A DNA stretch of 64,000 nt from an uncultured Flavobacteriaceae bacterium (lineage in GTDB: Bacteria; Bacteroidota; Bacteroidia; Flavobacteriales; Flavobacteriaceae): positions 248,001 to 312,000 of the forward strand of contig CANMXP010000001.1 of assembly GCA_947501845.1 (NCBI GenBank), written 5' to 3'. The translations under genes were made by a program, and so were the position numbers. Under the pieces are notes generated by a model that searched no databases, was not told the DNA's origin, and was given only the letters and a program-made list of their open reading frames with translations. This document shows, in pieces, positions 25,996-35,576 of this stretch (positions are counted from its first letter, which is position 1; each line of letters starts with the position of its first letter).

Positions 25996-26772
25996 ATGAA
26001 GAAGTATTTTTATGTTTTTACTATCCAATATTTAGGATATCGCTTTCATGGTTGGCAAAAGCAGCCCGATGTTAAAACACTTCATTTGATGGTAGACAGA
26101 ACCCTAAATTTTATTCTAGAAGGAAAACGTTTTAAAAGTTTAAGCTCTGGGAGAACCGATGCTATGGTTTCTGCCGAAAATGCTGCCTTCGAACTGTTCT
26201 TATTCGAACCCATTGAAGATGAACAATCATTTTTAGAACTATTTAATTATAACCTCCCTCAAGACATAAGGGCTACCAGTATACGTGAAGTTGATGCAGA
26301 ATTCAACATTATTAACCATTCAAAAATTAAAGAATATCTGTATTTATTTACTTGTGGAGAAAAATGCCACCCGTTCTGTGCACCTATAATGACGACTGTT
26401 CTTGATGCGTTAGATATTAACATCATGAAACAAGGGGCCAAGCTTTTTGAGGGCGAACACTATTTTAAATCTTACTGCTACAAACCTAGTGATACTGGTA
26501 TTTATGATCGAGAAATTTTACTGTGCGAATTAGTAGAAAACACCATCTATTCGGCTAATTACTTTCCAAAAAACACCTATTTATTACGAGTAAAAGGAAA
26601 GGGGTTCATGCGAAATCAAATAAGATTGATGATGGGGACACTAATCGATTTAGGAAAAGGCAAACTAACCTTAAACGATATAAAAATAAGCCTTTTGCCC
26701 AATAGCAATATAAAAATGACATATATCGCTCCTGCATCAGGACTTATTCTTAACAACATTGAGTTTGAATAA
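25996..26772 (+). CDS. TruA-family tRNA pseudouridine synthase
   Basis: The 258-residue product belongs to the TruA family, which converts U38-40 of tRNA anticodon arms to pseudouridine. The catalytic Asp is D55 in SSGRTDAMVSA. The start MKKYFYVFTIQYLGYRFHGWQKQP matches TruA; 13 more codons upstream are open but do not look conserved. The C-terminal part has the MRNQIRLMMGTLIDLGKG motif. The sequence diverges from standard TruA in parts, and flavobacteria can have two TruA-like genes, so I leave the symbol blank. Confidence 0.85.
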   Translation: MKKYFYVFTIQYLGYRFHGWQKQPDVKTLHLMVDRTLNFILEGKRFKSLSSGRTDAMVSAENAAFELFLFEPIEDEQSFLELFNYNLPQDIRATSIREVDAEFNIINHSKIKEYLYLFTCGEKCHPFCAPIMTTVLDALDINIMKQGAKLFEGEHYFKSYCYKPSDTGIYDREILLCELVENTIYSANYFPKNTYLLRVKGKGFMRNQIRLMMGTLIDLGKGKLTLNDIKISLLPNSNIKMTYIAPASGLILNNIEFE

Positions 26773-26845
26773 TAAAGTGATTTTTGTAATTTACCTCACA
26801 TTATTTAGACTACTGAATTTATTCAAACTATAAAAACGAACAGAT

Positions 26846-27526
26846 ATGGGAGTAAAGGTTCCAAAAGAAGCATTGGATTTTTTTAAAAAACTAGAAAAAA
26901 ACAATAATAGAGATTGGTTTAACGAACGAAAGAAAGCATTTAAAGCTGTGGAAGCTGAAGTTAAGCAGGTGTATAACACCATTTTTGAGACCTTAAATAC
27001 ACATGATGAAATCGATAAGATAAAAATGTTCAGGATTTATAGAGACGTACGTTTTTCTAAAAACAAAGCCCCCTACAAAACACATTTTGGTGGTTCGTTT
27101 CATAGAACAAAACCAAAACTAAGAGGCGGTTATTACCTCCATATCCAACCAAACGATGAAAGTTTTATTGCTACAGGTTTTTGGGAGCCAGCTCCAGCTG
27201 ATTTATTACGAATTAGAAAAGAGTTTGAAATGGATGATAGTGAAATTCGTGAAATATTAGCAAACAAAAAGTTTAATAGTGTTTGGGGGGATACTTTTAT
27301 AGGAGACGAGGTAAAAACAGCTCCAAAAGGCTTTAGTAAAGATCATAAAGCTATAGACCTTATAAAAAAGAAGCAATATATTTTTACTAAGAAATATACA
27401 GACAAAGAAGTGTTGAATACTAACTTCATTAATGATGTCAATGAATCATTTAAAACTATTAGACCTTATTTTGACTATATGAGTGATGTACTTACTACCG
27501 ATTTAAATGGGGTTTCTTTGATTTAG
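26846..27526 (+). CDS. DUF2461 (TIGR02453) family protein
   Basis: The 226-residue cytoplasmic protein starts with VPKEALDFFKKLEKNNNRDWFNERKKAF and continues with MFRIYRDVRFSKNKAPYKTHFGG and the GGYYLHIQP region, all family hallmarks. The biochemical function of the family is not known. It is single, with no obvious operon partner. Confidence 0.88.
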   Translation: MGVKVPKEALDFFKKLEKNNNRDWFNERKKAFKAVEAEVKQVYNTIFETLNTHDEIDKIKMFRIYRDVRFSKNKAPYKTHFGGSFHRTKPKLRGGYYLHIQPNDESFIATGFWEPAPADLLRIRKEFEMDDSEIREILANKKFNSVWGDTFIGDEVKTAPKGFSKDHKAIDLIKKKQYIFTKKYTDKEVLNTNFINDVNESFKTIRPYFDYMSDVLTTDLNGVSLI

Positions 27527-27571
27527 GGACGTTGTTGAATCGAAAACTCTCTTAATCTCAGTTATCTTTAA

Positions 27572-27988
27572 TTAAACAGCAGTTAGTAATTCTGGTTTTT
27601 CAAAAAGCTGAATATTATTGAGCAACCGCTCTTTTACAATACGCATCATTCGCTTATTTAAAGCTGATGAGTTTTGTATATACAATTGATATTCTTCTAC
27701 AGTAAACTGGCCAATAATCATTCCTTTTAAGGAATTTCTAAACTTCATATCTTTTTGAATCGCATTTTCAATATAGATTAAGCGTTTTTCCATGGATAAA
27801 TCATAAAAAACCGATTTATGCTTAACTATATAATTTTTAAAAACAGCAATCAAAAGGTCACTTTGCAGTTTGACAATGGGTCTTAAAACTAAGTTTTGAA
27901 AACGCTCATCACTACTCATAGTATCATTAATAGTAGTAGAAGGAACTTCTGGACGAATACTTTTTAGATTGAATTGTCTTGTGTTCAT
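27572..27988 (-). CDS. Conserved hypothetical cytoplasmic protein
   Basis: The 138-residue product starts at MNTRQFNLKSIRPEV; an upstream extension would run through a terminator hairpin at 28071-28102 and is unlikely. It is mainly helical, with the stretches SSDERFQNLVLRPIVKLQ and KDMKFRNSLKGMIIGQFTVE. Related flavobacterial proteins are sometimes called glyoxalase in databases, but no metal-binding pattern of that fold is seen. Function is unknown. Confidence 0.65.
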   Translation of the reverse strand: MNTRQFNLKSIRPEVPSTTINDTMSSDERFQNLVLRPIVKLQSDLLIAVFKNYIVKHKSVFYDLSMEKRLIYIENAIQKDMKFRNSLKGMIIGQFTVEEYQLYIQNSSALNKRMMRIVKERLLNNIQLFEKPELLTAV

Positions 27989-28059
27989 GATATTGGTTTT
28001 TATAAAAATATTGATTATTAAAACCGAAAAAATATGACTACGCCCATACTTGTTAACGA

Positions 28060-28102
28060 GGTTATTAACAAAAAGGCTGAAAATACTCATTTTCAGCCTT
28101 TT
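28060..28102 (-). terminator. Terminator after the SDR gene
   Basis: A 13-bp perfect stem AAAAGGCTGAAAA / TTTTCAGCCTTTT with a 6-base loop, continuing into T-rich sequence on the minus strand. Confidence 0.85.
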
Positions 28103-28173
28103 AATTAAAATACATTATGTTTTATCTGGTTCCTAAGCTTCTTTTGAACTTTTCATTTTTGATAGCAGGACAT

Positions 28174-28923
28174 TTAAATTTGGCTCAGACCTCCATCAAC
28201 CTCTAATTCAACACCATTTATATAAGATGCATCTTCAGAAGCCAAGAATAAAGCCGTTCTGGCTATTTCTTCAGAAGCTCCAAAACGTCCAAGGGGCACC
28301 ATCGCCGCAAACCCTTTTCCTGTTTCTTCAAGTACGTCCTTTGGTAAACCCATTTTCCCGAAAATAGGGGTTTCAATTGGTCCTGGCGCAATCGTATTTA
28401 CTCGTATTCCTCTTGATTTCACTTCAGAAGTCAATACTTTTGAAAAAGCACGTAATGCGCCTTTACTTGCAGAATATACACCAAAACCATCAAATGCTTT
28501 TTGATTTACAATTGAGCTTGTAAATAAAATAGAACCGCCATCATTTAAATAAGGCAAAGCCTCTTTAGTAGCCAAAATAGGTCCTTTAACATTAGTTTCA
28601 AAAACAGCATTATAATGATTTTCGTCAATCGATTCAATTGGAGAAATTGGAGCAACTCCTGCATTGAGGAATAACACATCAATATTACCAAATGTATCGG
28701 TTGCCTTTTTTATTAAGTTAGCATTGTCTTCTGATTTTGAAGCATCTGCCAAAACAGTAATAAATTCGCCTTCTAAAGTTTTAGCTACTTCGTCCAATGC
28801 CTCTTGGCGTCTTCCAGAAAGAACAACTTTGGCCCCTTCCTTTAAAAATAATTTAGCCGTAGCTAATCCAATTCCACTGTTTGCGCCCGTTATAACGGCA
28901 ACTTTGTTTTTCAATTTACTCAT
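28174..28923 (-). CDS. Short-chain dehydrogenase/reductase under TetR control
   Basis: The 249-residue classical SDR has TGANSGIG at 12-19, NAG at 87-89, S137 and Y150-x3-K154 (YSASK). The start MSKLKNKVAVITG is chosen over one 12 codons upstream because the upstream codons are formed by the operator palindrome. The substrate cannot be told from sequence. It lies 54 bases downstream of a tetR gene on the same strand, with a matching operator in the gap, so it is probably induced by a small electrophile or xenobiotic that the TetR protein senses (inference). Confidence 0.88.
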   Translation of the reverse strand: MSKLKNKVAVITGANSGIGLATAKLFLKEGAKVVLSGRRQEALDEVAKTLEGEFITVLADASKSEDNANLIKKATDTFGNIDVLFLNAGVAPISPIESIDENHYNAVFETNVKGPILATKEALPYLNDGGSILFTSSIVNQKAFDGFGVYSASKGALRAFSKVLTSEVKSRGIRVNTIAPGPIETPIFGKMGLPKDVLEETGKGFAAMVPLGRFGASEEIARTALFLASEDASYINGVELEVDGGLSQI

Positions 28924-28939
28924 ATGATTTACATGTTTT

Positions 28940-28961
28940 ATTTGAAACAATCGTTCCAAAT
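28940..28961. promoter_or_regulatory. TetR operator upstream of the SDR gene
   Basis: ATTTGAAA, spacer CAATCG, TTCCAAAT: an inverted repeat with one mismatch, nearly identical to the site before the tetR gene. Confidence 0.75.
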
Positions 28962-28977
28962 AAGGTTAAAAAAAAAA

Positions 28978-29559
28978 TTAAATTAATGTTTGTGTAATCG
29001 TTTTTGCAATACCCTGTAAGTCTTTCTTATCAGATATCATAATACCAATGGTTCTGAAACCTAGTATAGATGTATATAAATACCAGGCATATTCGTTAGC
29101 AGTTTTTTTAAGATTAATAATAGATTCTTCTTGTCCTTTATTAACAAATTCTTCTAATAATGCAATAAAAGAACGTTGATTATCAGTTAAAAACTTAACA
29201 ATAGATTTATCCTGATTGGCCATTTCTGACGTACAATTAGTAATTAAACATCCCATGTTATCTTTATCTTCAACAATTTCATTTATATAAAATTCAAAAA
29301 GAAGCTCTATAGCGTGTAATGGACTATGAGCCTTATGCAATGTTTCAGAAATTTTTATAGTATAAATACCTTGGTATGATTTTAAACACTCCAAAAACAA
29401 ATCTAGCTTACTTCCAAAAGAATTATATATACTGGATCTGTTAAGAGCCGTAGCATCTACCAAATCTTGCATAGATGTGGCATTAAACCCTTTGTCATTA
29501 AAGACATTGCTAGCCCTTTTTAAAACTAGTTCCTTATCAAATGTTTCTACTTTTGGCAT
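28978..29559 (-). CDS. TetR/AcrR-family transcriptional repressor
   Basis: The 193-residue product has an N-terminal helix-turn-helix (residues about 5-50: LVLKRASNVFNDKGFNATSM, QDLVDATALNRSSIYNSFGS) and a ligand-binding C-terminal domain. I choose MPKVETFDKE as start because the eight codons before it lie in the operator. The same palindrome stands before this gene and before the SDR gene, which predicts autoregulation and control of the SDR. A conserved Cys in the ligand domain (MGCLITNCTSE) is notable. Confidence 0.9.
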   Translation of the reverse strand: MPKVETFDKELVLKRASNVFNDKGFNATSMQDLVDATALNRSSIYNSFGSKLDLFLECLKSYQGIYTIKISETLHKAHSPLHAIELLFEFYINEIVEDKDNMGCLITNCTSEMANQDKSIVKFLTDNQRSFIALLEEFVNKGQEESIINLKKTANEYAWYLYTSILGFRTIGIMISDKKDLQGIAKTITQTLI

Positions 29560-29563
29560 TTTT

Positions 29564-29585
29564 ATTTGAAATGTACGTTTCAAAT
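29564..29585. promoter_or_regulatory. TetR operator upstream of the tetR gene
   Basis: ATTTGAAA, spacer TGTACG, TTTCAAAT: a perfect 8-bp inverted repeat 5 bases before the start codon. Confidence 0.8.
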
Positions 29586-29710
29586 GTATAAAATATTTTT
29601 AACATGCACTGTTAAATTTTTGTTATTCAAAAAAATCAGACTATTTCAACAAAACCAAAGCATTCAAAATACGTTCAAAATATTTACTTTTGAATAAACA
29701 ATTACACCAT

Positions 29711-30598
29711 ATGAAGTTTGGAAGTGTTGATAACCCAGAAATAATAGATTTTACTTTACCTGAAGACCATTTAGGTACTCTCAAAGTACTAAATAAAGTA
29801 AAATATGATAATATCCCAGAAATTTATGTAGGTTGCGCTAAATGGAATAGGGCAGACCTAAAAGGCTTTTACCCTAGGGGAACAAAAGACGAATTGGCAT
29901 ATTATTCAAGACAATTCAATGCTATTGAGTTAAACGCCACTTTTTATAGAATTTTTCCAGCAGAACAATTTGCTACCTGGTACAGTAAAACACCTTCGGG
30001 GTTTAAGTTTTTCCCTAAGTTAAATCAGGAGATAAGTCATTGGAAACGTTTACAGGATACACAAGCAGTTATTGAAGATTACCTGTACAACGCTTCTAAT
30101 TTAAAAGAAAAACTAGGCACTGTCTTTTTACAAATGCACAGTAATTTTGCGCCTAAAGATTTTAATAGGGTTGTTACTTTTGTTGAAAATTGGCCAAAGG
30201 ACATTCCATTAGCTATTGAGTTTAGGCATACAAACTGGTATAACGATGCTTCTATATCTAAAGAATTATACCAGTTGTTAGAAGCAAATAACATATCCAA
30301 TGTTATTGTAGATACTGCGGGCAGACGCGATTTAATGCACATGCGTTTAACCAATGCTACAGCTTTTGTAAGATACGTAGGGGCAAATCATGAAACAGAC
30401 TATACGCGTTTAGATGATTGGGTGAAACGATTAAAATTTTGGAAAGATTCTGGAATTAAAGAAATCGATTTTTTTATTCACCAAAATATAGAAAAAGAAT
30501 CCCCTTTATTATCTGCTTATTTTATAAAAAAACTAAATAAAGAATTAGGATATGCCCTTACTGTTCCTAATGAAAGTAAACAACAAACATTGCTTTAA
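29711..30598 (+). CDS. DUF72 family protein
   Basis: The 295-residue product belongs to the DUF72 (YecE-like) TIM-barrel family: YVGCAKWNRADLKGFYP near the start, YYSRQFNAIELNATFYRIFP, and the later AIEFRHTNWYND segment. No biochemical function is established for the family. I choose MKFGSVDNPE as start; an ATG seven codons earlier is possible. It is a single gene. Confidence 0.88.
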   Translation: MKFGSVDNPEIIDFTLPEDHLGTLKVLNKVKYDNIPEIYVGCAKWNRADLKGFYPRGTKDELAYYSRQFNAIELNATFYRIFPAEQFATWYSKTPSGFKFFPKLNQEISHWKRLQDTQAVIEDYLYNASNLKEKLGTVFLQMHSNFAPKDFNRVVTFVENWPKDIPLAIEFRHTNWYNDASISKELYQLLEANNISNVIVDTAGRRDLMHMRLTNATAFVRYVGANHETDYTRLDDWVKRLKFWKDSGIKEIDFFIHQNIEKESPLLSAYFIKKLNKELGYALTVPNESKQQTLL

Positions 30599-30731
30599 CA
30601 CCTTGTTTTAAAAATTGTAATCAATTCCATTGTTCTATTGCATTAAATTCAATAAAGATAATATCCATTAGCAATTTTATAAAAATTTTATAGCAAAGCC
30701 TCTTAAAGTTTTAAATATCTGCAATAAAGCA

Positions 30732-30739
30732 TAAATTTG
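30732..30739 (+). promoter_or_regulatory. Candidate -7 promoter element for the leu operon
   Basis: TAAATTTG fits TAnnTTTG and lies 74 bases before leuC. No convincing -33 element or attenuator was found in the gap. Confidence 0.4.
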
Positions 30740-30812
30740 TAGGCACTTATAGCTTCTAATGCTGGATTTTCTTTGGCATTGAGGGGTTTTTAATATAAAA
30801 TTTAAGATATTT

Positions 30813-32207
30813 ATGAGTAAAACATTGTTTGACAAAGTGTGGGATTCGCATGTTGTTAGAAAGATTGAAGGCGGACCAGACGTATTTTTTATAGATCGTC
30901 ATTTTATACATGAAGTAACAAGTCCAGTAGCATTTTTAGGCCTAAAGAACAGAGGAATGAATGTTATGTACCCCGAACGTACATTTGCTACTGCCGACCA
31001 TAATACGCCTACCATTAACCAGCACTTACCAGTTGAAGACCCACTATCGGCAAATCAATTAAAAGCTTTAGAAGATAATTCTAACGAATATGGTATTAGT
31101 CACTGGGGGCTTGGTCACAAAAAAAATGGTATTGTACACGTAGTAGGGCCTGAAAATGGTATCACCTTTCCTGGTGCAACGATAGTTTGTGGGGATTCGC
31201 ATACATCAACTCATGGTGCATTTGGTGCCATTGCCTTTGGTATAGGAACCTCTGAAGTTGAAATGGTATTATCTACGCAGTGTATCATGCAGCCAAAACC
31301 TAAAAAAATGCGCATCAATGTGAATGGGCAATTAGGAAAAGGCGTAACACCTAAAGATGTGGCGCTTTATATTATTTCAAAATTAACAACTTCTGGTGCT
31401 ACAGGTTATTTTGTAGAATATGCGGGTGATGTTTTTGAAAATATGACTATGGAAGGACGTATGACCGTTTGTAACCTTTCTATTGAGATGGGAGCTCGTG
31501 GTGGTATGATCGCACCCGATAAAACTACTTTTGAATATTTAAAAGATAAACCGTTATCTCCAAAAGGAGAAGCTTGGGATGCTGCAGTGGCACAATGGGA
31601 AACTTTGAAAACTGAAGAAGGCGCGACTTTCGATAAGGAGTTAACATTCTTAGCTAGTGATATAGAACCAATGATTACTTATGGTACTAATCCTGGTATG
31701 GGCATTGGTATTTCTAACAACATTCCAGATGCCGATACAATTGAAGGTGGTGTAGCTACTTATAAAAAGTCTTTAGACTATATGGGATATCAAGAAAACG
31801 ATTCCATGCTTGGTAAAAAGATTGATTATGTATTCTTGGGAAGTTGTACAAATGGTAGAATCGAAGATTTTAGAGCGTTTGCTTCTATTGTTAAAGGCAA
31901 ACAAAAAGCAGATCATGTTACCGCTTGGTTAGTTCCTGGTTCTCATGAAGTAGAAGATAAGATTAAAGAAGAAGGAATCTTAGATATTATTACTGAAGCT
32001 GGTTTTGTATTAAGACAACCTGGTTGTTCTGCTTGTTTAGCAATGAATGATGATAAAATTCCTGCTGGAAAATATGCAGTGAGTACTTCTAACAGAAACT
32101 TTGAAGGACGTCAAGGACCTGGATCTAGAACATTACTTGCTAGTCCTTTAGTTGCCGCAGCAGCAGCAGTTACAGGTGTAGTAACCGATCCAAGAGATCT
32201 TTTATAA
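30813..32207 (+). CDS. leuC: 3-isopropylmalate dehydratase, large subunit
   Basis: LeuC with LeuD isomerises 2- to 3-isopropylmalate using a 4Fe-4S cluster. The 464-residue aconitase-family protein has the cluster Cys in GSCTNGR and in [10 protein letters not shown], and substrate motifs such as [14 protein letters not shown] and [16 protein letters not shown]. It is the first gene of leuCDAB. Confidence 0.97.
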   Translation: MSKTLFDKVWDSHVVRKIEGGPDVFFIDRHFIHEVTSPVAFLGLKNRGMNVMYPERTFATADHNTPTINQHLPVEDPLSANQLKALEDNSNEYGISHWGLGHKKNGIVHVVGPENGITFPGATIVCGDSHTSTHGAFGAIAFGIGTSEVEMVLSTQCIMQPKPKKMRINVNGQLGKGVTPKDVALYIISKLTTSGATGYFVEYAGDVFENMTMEGRMTVCNLSIEMGARGGMIAPDKTTFEYLKDKPLSPKGEAWDAAVAQWETLKTEEGATFDKELTFLASDIEPMITYGTNPGMGIGISNNIPDADTIEGGVATYKKSLDYMGYQENDSMLGKKIDYVFLGSCTNGRIEDFRAFASIVKGKQKADHVTAWLVPGSHEVEDKIKEEGILDIITEAGFVLRQPGCSACLAMNDDKIPAGKYAVSTSNRNFEGRQGPGSRTLLASPLVAAAAAVTGVVTDPRDLL

Positions 32208-32243
32208 GTTTAAAGACGATATTAAAAAAATTGAATAATATTT

Positions 32244-32262
32244 TGTCAGGTCAACACTGACA
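32244..32262. repeat. Short palindrome in the leuC-leuD gap
   Basis: TGTCAG (32244-32249), 7-base loop, CTGACA (32257-32262); no T run follows. Confidence 0.4.
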
Positions 32263-32281
32263 TACAGAATACTAAAAAAAC

Positions 32282-32878
32282 ATGGCTTACGATAAATTTA
32301 ATATACTAACAAGTACAGCAGTTCCATTACCGTTAGAAAATGTTGATACCGATCAAATTATACCAGCTAGATTCTTAAAAGCTACAGAGCGTAAAGGGTT
32401 TGGAGATAATTTATTTAGAGATTGGAGATACAATGGAGATGACACACCAAAAGAGGATTTTGTATTAAACAACCCTATTTACAGTGGTAAGATTTTAGTA
32501 GGAGGAAAGAATTTTGGTTCTGGTTCTTCTAGAGAACATGCTGCTTGGGCGGTTTACGATTATGGATTTCGTTGTGTGGTATCTAGTTTCTTTGCCGATA
32601 TTTTTAAAAATAATTGCCTAAACATAGGCGTTTTACCAGTGCAAGTGAGTCCTGAATTTTCAGAGCAAATCTTCAATGCAATATATGAAGACGCTAATAC
32701 AGAAATAGAAGTGAACTTGCAAGAGCAAACCATTACTATTAAATCTACTGGTGCTCAAGAGTCTTTCGATATCAATAGTTACAAAAAAGAAAATATGCTT
32801 AATGGTTTTGATGATATTGACTATTTACAAAACATGAAAGGCGAAATAGAAACATTTGCAAATGGTTTGATGCTATAA
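32282..32878 (+). CDS. leuD: 3-isopropylmalate dehydratase, small subunit
   Basis: The 198-residue swivelling-domain subunit pairs with LeuC. It shows NVDTDQIIPARFLK and GGKNFGSGSSREHAAWA, the substrate-loop signatures. Its stop codon is immediately followed by the leuA start with no gap, indicating translational coupling. Confidence 0.97.
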   Translation: MAYDKFNILTSTAVPLPLENVDTDQIIPARFLKATERKGFGDNLFRDWRYNGDDTPKEDFVLNNPIYSGKILVGGKNFGSGSSREHAAWAVYDYGFRCVVSSFFADIFKNNCLNIGVLPVQVSPEFSEQIFNAIYEDANTEIEVNLQEQTITIKSTGAQESFDINSYKKENMLNGFDDIDYLQNMKGEIETFANGLML

Positions 32879-34399
32879 ATGGCAATGAAGAGAATAGAAA
32901 TAATGGATACGACATTGCGCGATGGTGAACAAACCTCGAGCGTGTCGTTTTCTGCTTCAGAGAAATTAACCATAGCCAAGCTTTTATTAGAAGAGTTAAA
33001 AGTTGACCGTATAGAAATAGCTTCTGCCAGAGTTTCAGAAGGCGAACTTCAAGCCGTGAAGGATGTGACTAGCTGGGCCAAAGAAAATAGTTATTTGCAA
33101 GCGGTTGAAGTCCTAACTTTTGTTGATAAAGGGGTTTCAATAGATTGGATGATTGAAGCAGGAGCCAAGGTTCAAAACCTACTAACAAAAGGTTCATTAA
33201 ATCATTTAACTCATCAGCTAAAAAAGACTTCTAATCAGCATTTTAAAGAAATATCAGAAACGATTTCGTTTGCTCAAAAAAAAGGTATTGAAACCAACAT
33301 CTATTTAGAAGATTGGAGTAATGGTATGCGCAATTCTAAAGACTATGTTTTTGAGTTTTTAGAATTCCTTTCTACGCAGCCAGTAAAGCGTATCATGCTT
33401 CCAGATACTTTAGGTATCATCACACCAAAAGAATCTTACGATTTTGTAAAAGAAATTAAGGATAAATATCCAAGCTTACATTTCGATTTTCATGCACATA
33501 ATGATTACGATTTGGGTGTCGCCAATGTTATGGAAGCACTTAGAGCGGGTGCAGACGGACTTCATTTAACTGTAAATGGGATGGGTGAACGTGCTGGTAA
33601 TGCACCCATGTCCAGTACTATTGCTGTTATTAATGATTTTATGCCCGAAATAGAAATGGGCGTCAATGAAAAAGTATTATATACTGTTAGCAAATTGGTT
33701 GAAACATTTTCAGGTGTTATGATTCCAGCTAACAAACCTGTTATTGGAGCCAATGTATTTACGCAAACCGCTGGAATACATGCAGATGGTGATAATAAAA
33801 AGAACTTGTATTTTAGTGATTTATCACCAGAACGCTTTGGGAGAACGCGACAGTACGCCTTGGGAAAATCTTCTGGAAAAGCGAACATTCAGAAGAATTT
33901 ACAAGAACTAGGCCTCCAACTTAATGATGATGATTTGCGACAAGTTACACAACGTATCATTGAGTTAGGCGATAAAAAACAAGTGGTTACCAAAGAGGAT
34001 TTACCATATATCATTTCAGATGTTTTAGACTATACTTACGAAGAAAAAGTAAAAGTCAACTCTTATGTACTAACACATTCTAAAGGCTTAAAACCTTCTA
34101 CAACAGTTTCTATCACTATAAATAATGAAACTTTTGAAGAAAATGCTCAAGGTGACGGACAGTTTGATGCTTTTATGAATGCGATAAGAGCGGTCTTCGA
34201 AAAGAAAGACATGGTATTGCCTGGCTTGGTAGATTATGCTGTAAGAATCCCTCCAGGGAGTCATTCTGACGCTTTGTGCGAAACCATTATTACCTGGAAA
34301 AATGCAGATAAAGAATTTAAAACTCGTGGTTTGGATTCGGATCAGACGGTATCTGCCATTAAAGCAACCGAAAAAATGCTAAACATTATTATTAATTAA
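32879..34399 (+). CDS. leuA: 2-isopropylmalate synthase-family enzyme
   Basis: The 506-residue protein has a catalytic HMGL-type TIM barrel (residues 1 to about 280; DTTLRDGEQTSSVSFS, the metal motif HAHNDYDLGVAN, NGMGERAGN) and a C-terminal LeuA regulatory domain (about 375-506). Family relatives include citramalate and homocitrate synthases; position between leuD and leuB supports 2-isopropylmalate synthase. The ATG used abuts the leuD stop; a second ATG two codons later is equally possible. Confidence 0.88.
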   Translation: MAMKRIEIMDTTLRDGEQTSSVSFSASEKLTIAKLLLEELKVDRIEIASARVSEGELQAVKDVTSWAKENSYLQAVEVLTFVDKGVSIDWMIEAGAKVQNLLTKGSLNHLTHQLKKTSNQHFKEISETISFAQKKGIETNIYLEDWSNGMRNSKDYVFEFLEFLSTQPVKRIMLPDTLGIITPKESYDFVKEIKDKYPSLHFDFHAHNDYDLGVANVMEALRAGADGLHLTVNGMGERAGNAPMSSTIAVINDFMPEIEMGVNEKVLYTVSKLVETFSGVMIPANKPVIGANVFTQTAGIHADGDNKKNLYFSDLSPERFGRTRQYALGKSSGKANIQKNLQELGLQLNDDDLRQVTQRIIELGDKKQVVTKEDLPYIISDVLDYTYEEKVKVNSYVLTHSKGLKPSTTVSITINNETFEENAQGDGQFDAFMNAIRAVFEKKDMVLPGLVDYAVRIPPGSHSDALCETIITWKNADKEFKTRGLDSDQTVSAIKATEKMLNIIIN

Positions 34400-34420
34400 G
34401 ATTACAATAAAACAAAATAA

Positions 34421-35476
34421 ATGAAATTTAATATTGCGCTTTTAGCCGGAGACGGTATAGGACCAGAAGTAATAGATCAAGCTGTAAAGGTTAGTGATGC
34501 TGTTGCTAAAAAATTTGGACATGAAATAACTTGGAAACCAGCATTAACTGGTGCAGCAGCTATTGATGCTGTTGGAGAACCTTACCCAGATGCTACACAT
34601 GATATTTGTGCTGCTGCTGATGCAGTTTTATTTGGTGCTATTGGCCATCCTCGTTTCGACAATGACCCATCTGCAAAAGTTCGTCCAGAACAAGGTTTAT
34701 TAAAAATGCGTAAAAAACTAGGCTTGTTTGCTAATGTAAGGCCAACTTTTACCTTCTCATCTTTATTAGACAAGTCGCCATTAAAAAAAGAACGTATTGA
34801 AGGTACCGATTTAGTATTCTTGCGTGAATTAACAGGTGGTATCTATTTTGGAGAAAAGGGGAGAAGAGATGAAGGAGAAACTGCTTACGACAATTGTGTT
34901 TACACACGAGCGGAAGTACAACGATTGGCTAAAAAAGGATTTGAACTGGCCATGAGCCGTTCTAAGAAATTATGCTGTGTTGATAAGGCTAATGTTTTAG
35001 AAACCTCTCGCTTATGGAGAGAAACCGTTCAGGCTATGGAAAAAGATTATCCAGAGGTAGAGGTAAGCTACGAATTTGTTGATGCCGTAGCGATGCGATT
35101 GGTACAATGGCCTAATAGCTACGATGTATTAATCACTGAAAACTTATTTGGAGATATTTTAACAGATGAAGCTTCTGTTATTTCAGGATCTATGGGGCTT
35201 ATGCCTTCTGCATCTTTAGGATCAGATATTGGTTTATTTGAGCCTATTCACGGATCTTACCCACAAGCAGCTGGAAAAAATATAGCAAACCCAATGGCTA
35301 CCGTTTTATCTGCAGCTATGATGTTCGAAAATTTTGGTTTGCAAAATGAAGGGAAAGCTATTAGAGAAGCGGTTAACAAAGCTTTAAATGAAGGTATTGT
35401 TACTGAAGATTTATCCGATGGAGGAAAAGCTTACGGAACTCAAGAAGTAGGGGACTGGTTAGCTGAAAATATTTAA
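34421..35476 (+). CDS. leuB: 3-isopropylmalate dehydrogenase
   Basis: LeuB oxidatively decarboxylates 3-isopropylmalate with NAD. The 351-residue protein shows LAGDGIGPEVIDQAV, FGAIGHPRFDN, RELTGGIYFG with following metal Asp residues (TENLFGDILTDEAS) and the NAD loop PIHGSYPQAAGKNIANP. It ends the leu operon, directly before a strong terminator. Confidence 0.97.
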   Translation: MKFNIALLAGDGIGPEVIDQAVKVSDAVAKKFGHEITWKPALTGAAAIDAVGEPYPDATHDICAAADAVLFGAIGHPRFDNDPSAKVRPEQGLLKMRKKLGLFANVRPTFTFSSLLDKSPLKKERIEGTDLVFLRELTGGIYFGEKGRRDEGETAYDNCVYTRAEVQRLAKKGFELAMSRSKKLCCVDKANVLETSRLWRETVQAMEKDYPEVEVSYEFVDAVAMRLVQWPNSYDVLITENLFGDILTDEASVISGSMGLMPSASLGSDIGLFEPIHGSYPQAAGKNIANPMATVLSAAMMFENFGLQNEGKAIREAVNKALNEGIVTEDLSDGGKAYGTQEVGDWLAENI

Positions 35477-35508
35477 AATTAACACAATACTTACTCTAAC
35501 TATATTTG

Positions 35509-35541
35509 AACGCAAACTCTTTTATTGAGTTTGCGTTTTTA
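35509..35541 (+). terminator. Terminator of the leu operon
   Basis: A perfect 11-bp stem AACGCAAACTC / GAGTTTGCGTT with a 7-base loop, followed by a T run. Confidence 0.93.
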
Positions 35542-35576
35542 TTTACTTCAAAAGAAAATAAAGTCTAGTAAATTGA

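Noticed and set aside
27989-28090. N-terminal extension of the hypothetical protein ending at 27572
   Set aside because: The extension runs through the terminator of the SDR gene; MNTRQF at 27988 is the better start.
30759-30782. Seven-codon frame MLDFLWH before leuC as a leucine leader peptide
   Set aside because: Only two Leu codons, and no terminator with T run or alternative pairing follows; the short AATGC/GCATT hairpin is weak.
32879-34399. Citramalate synthase instead of 2-isopropylmalate synthase
   Set aside because: Sequence motifs alone do not separate them, but its place between leuD and leuB without other isoleucine genes favours LeuA.
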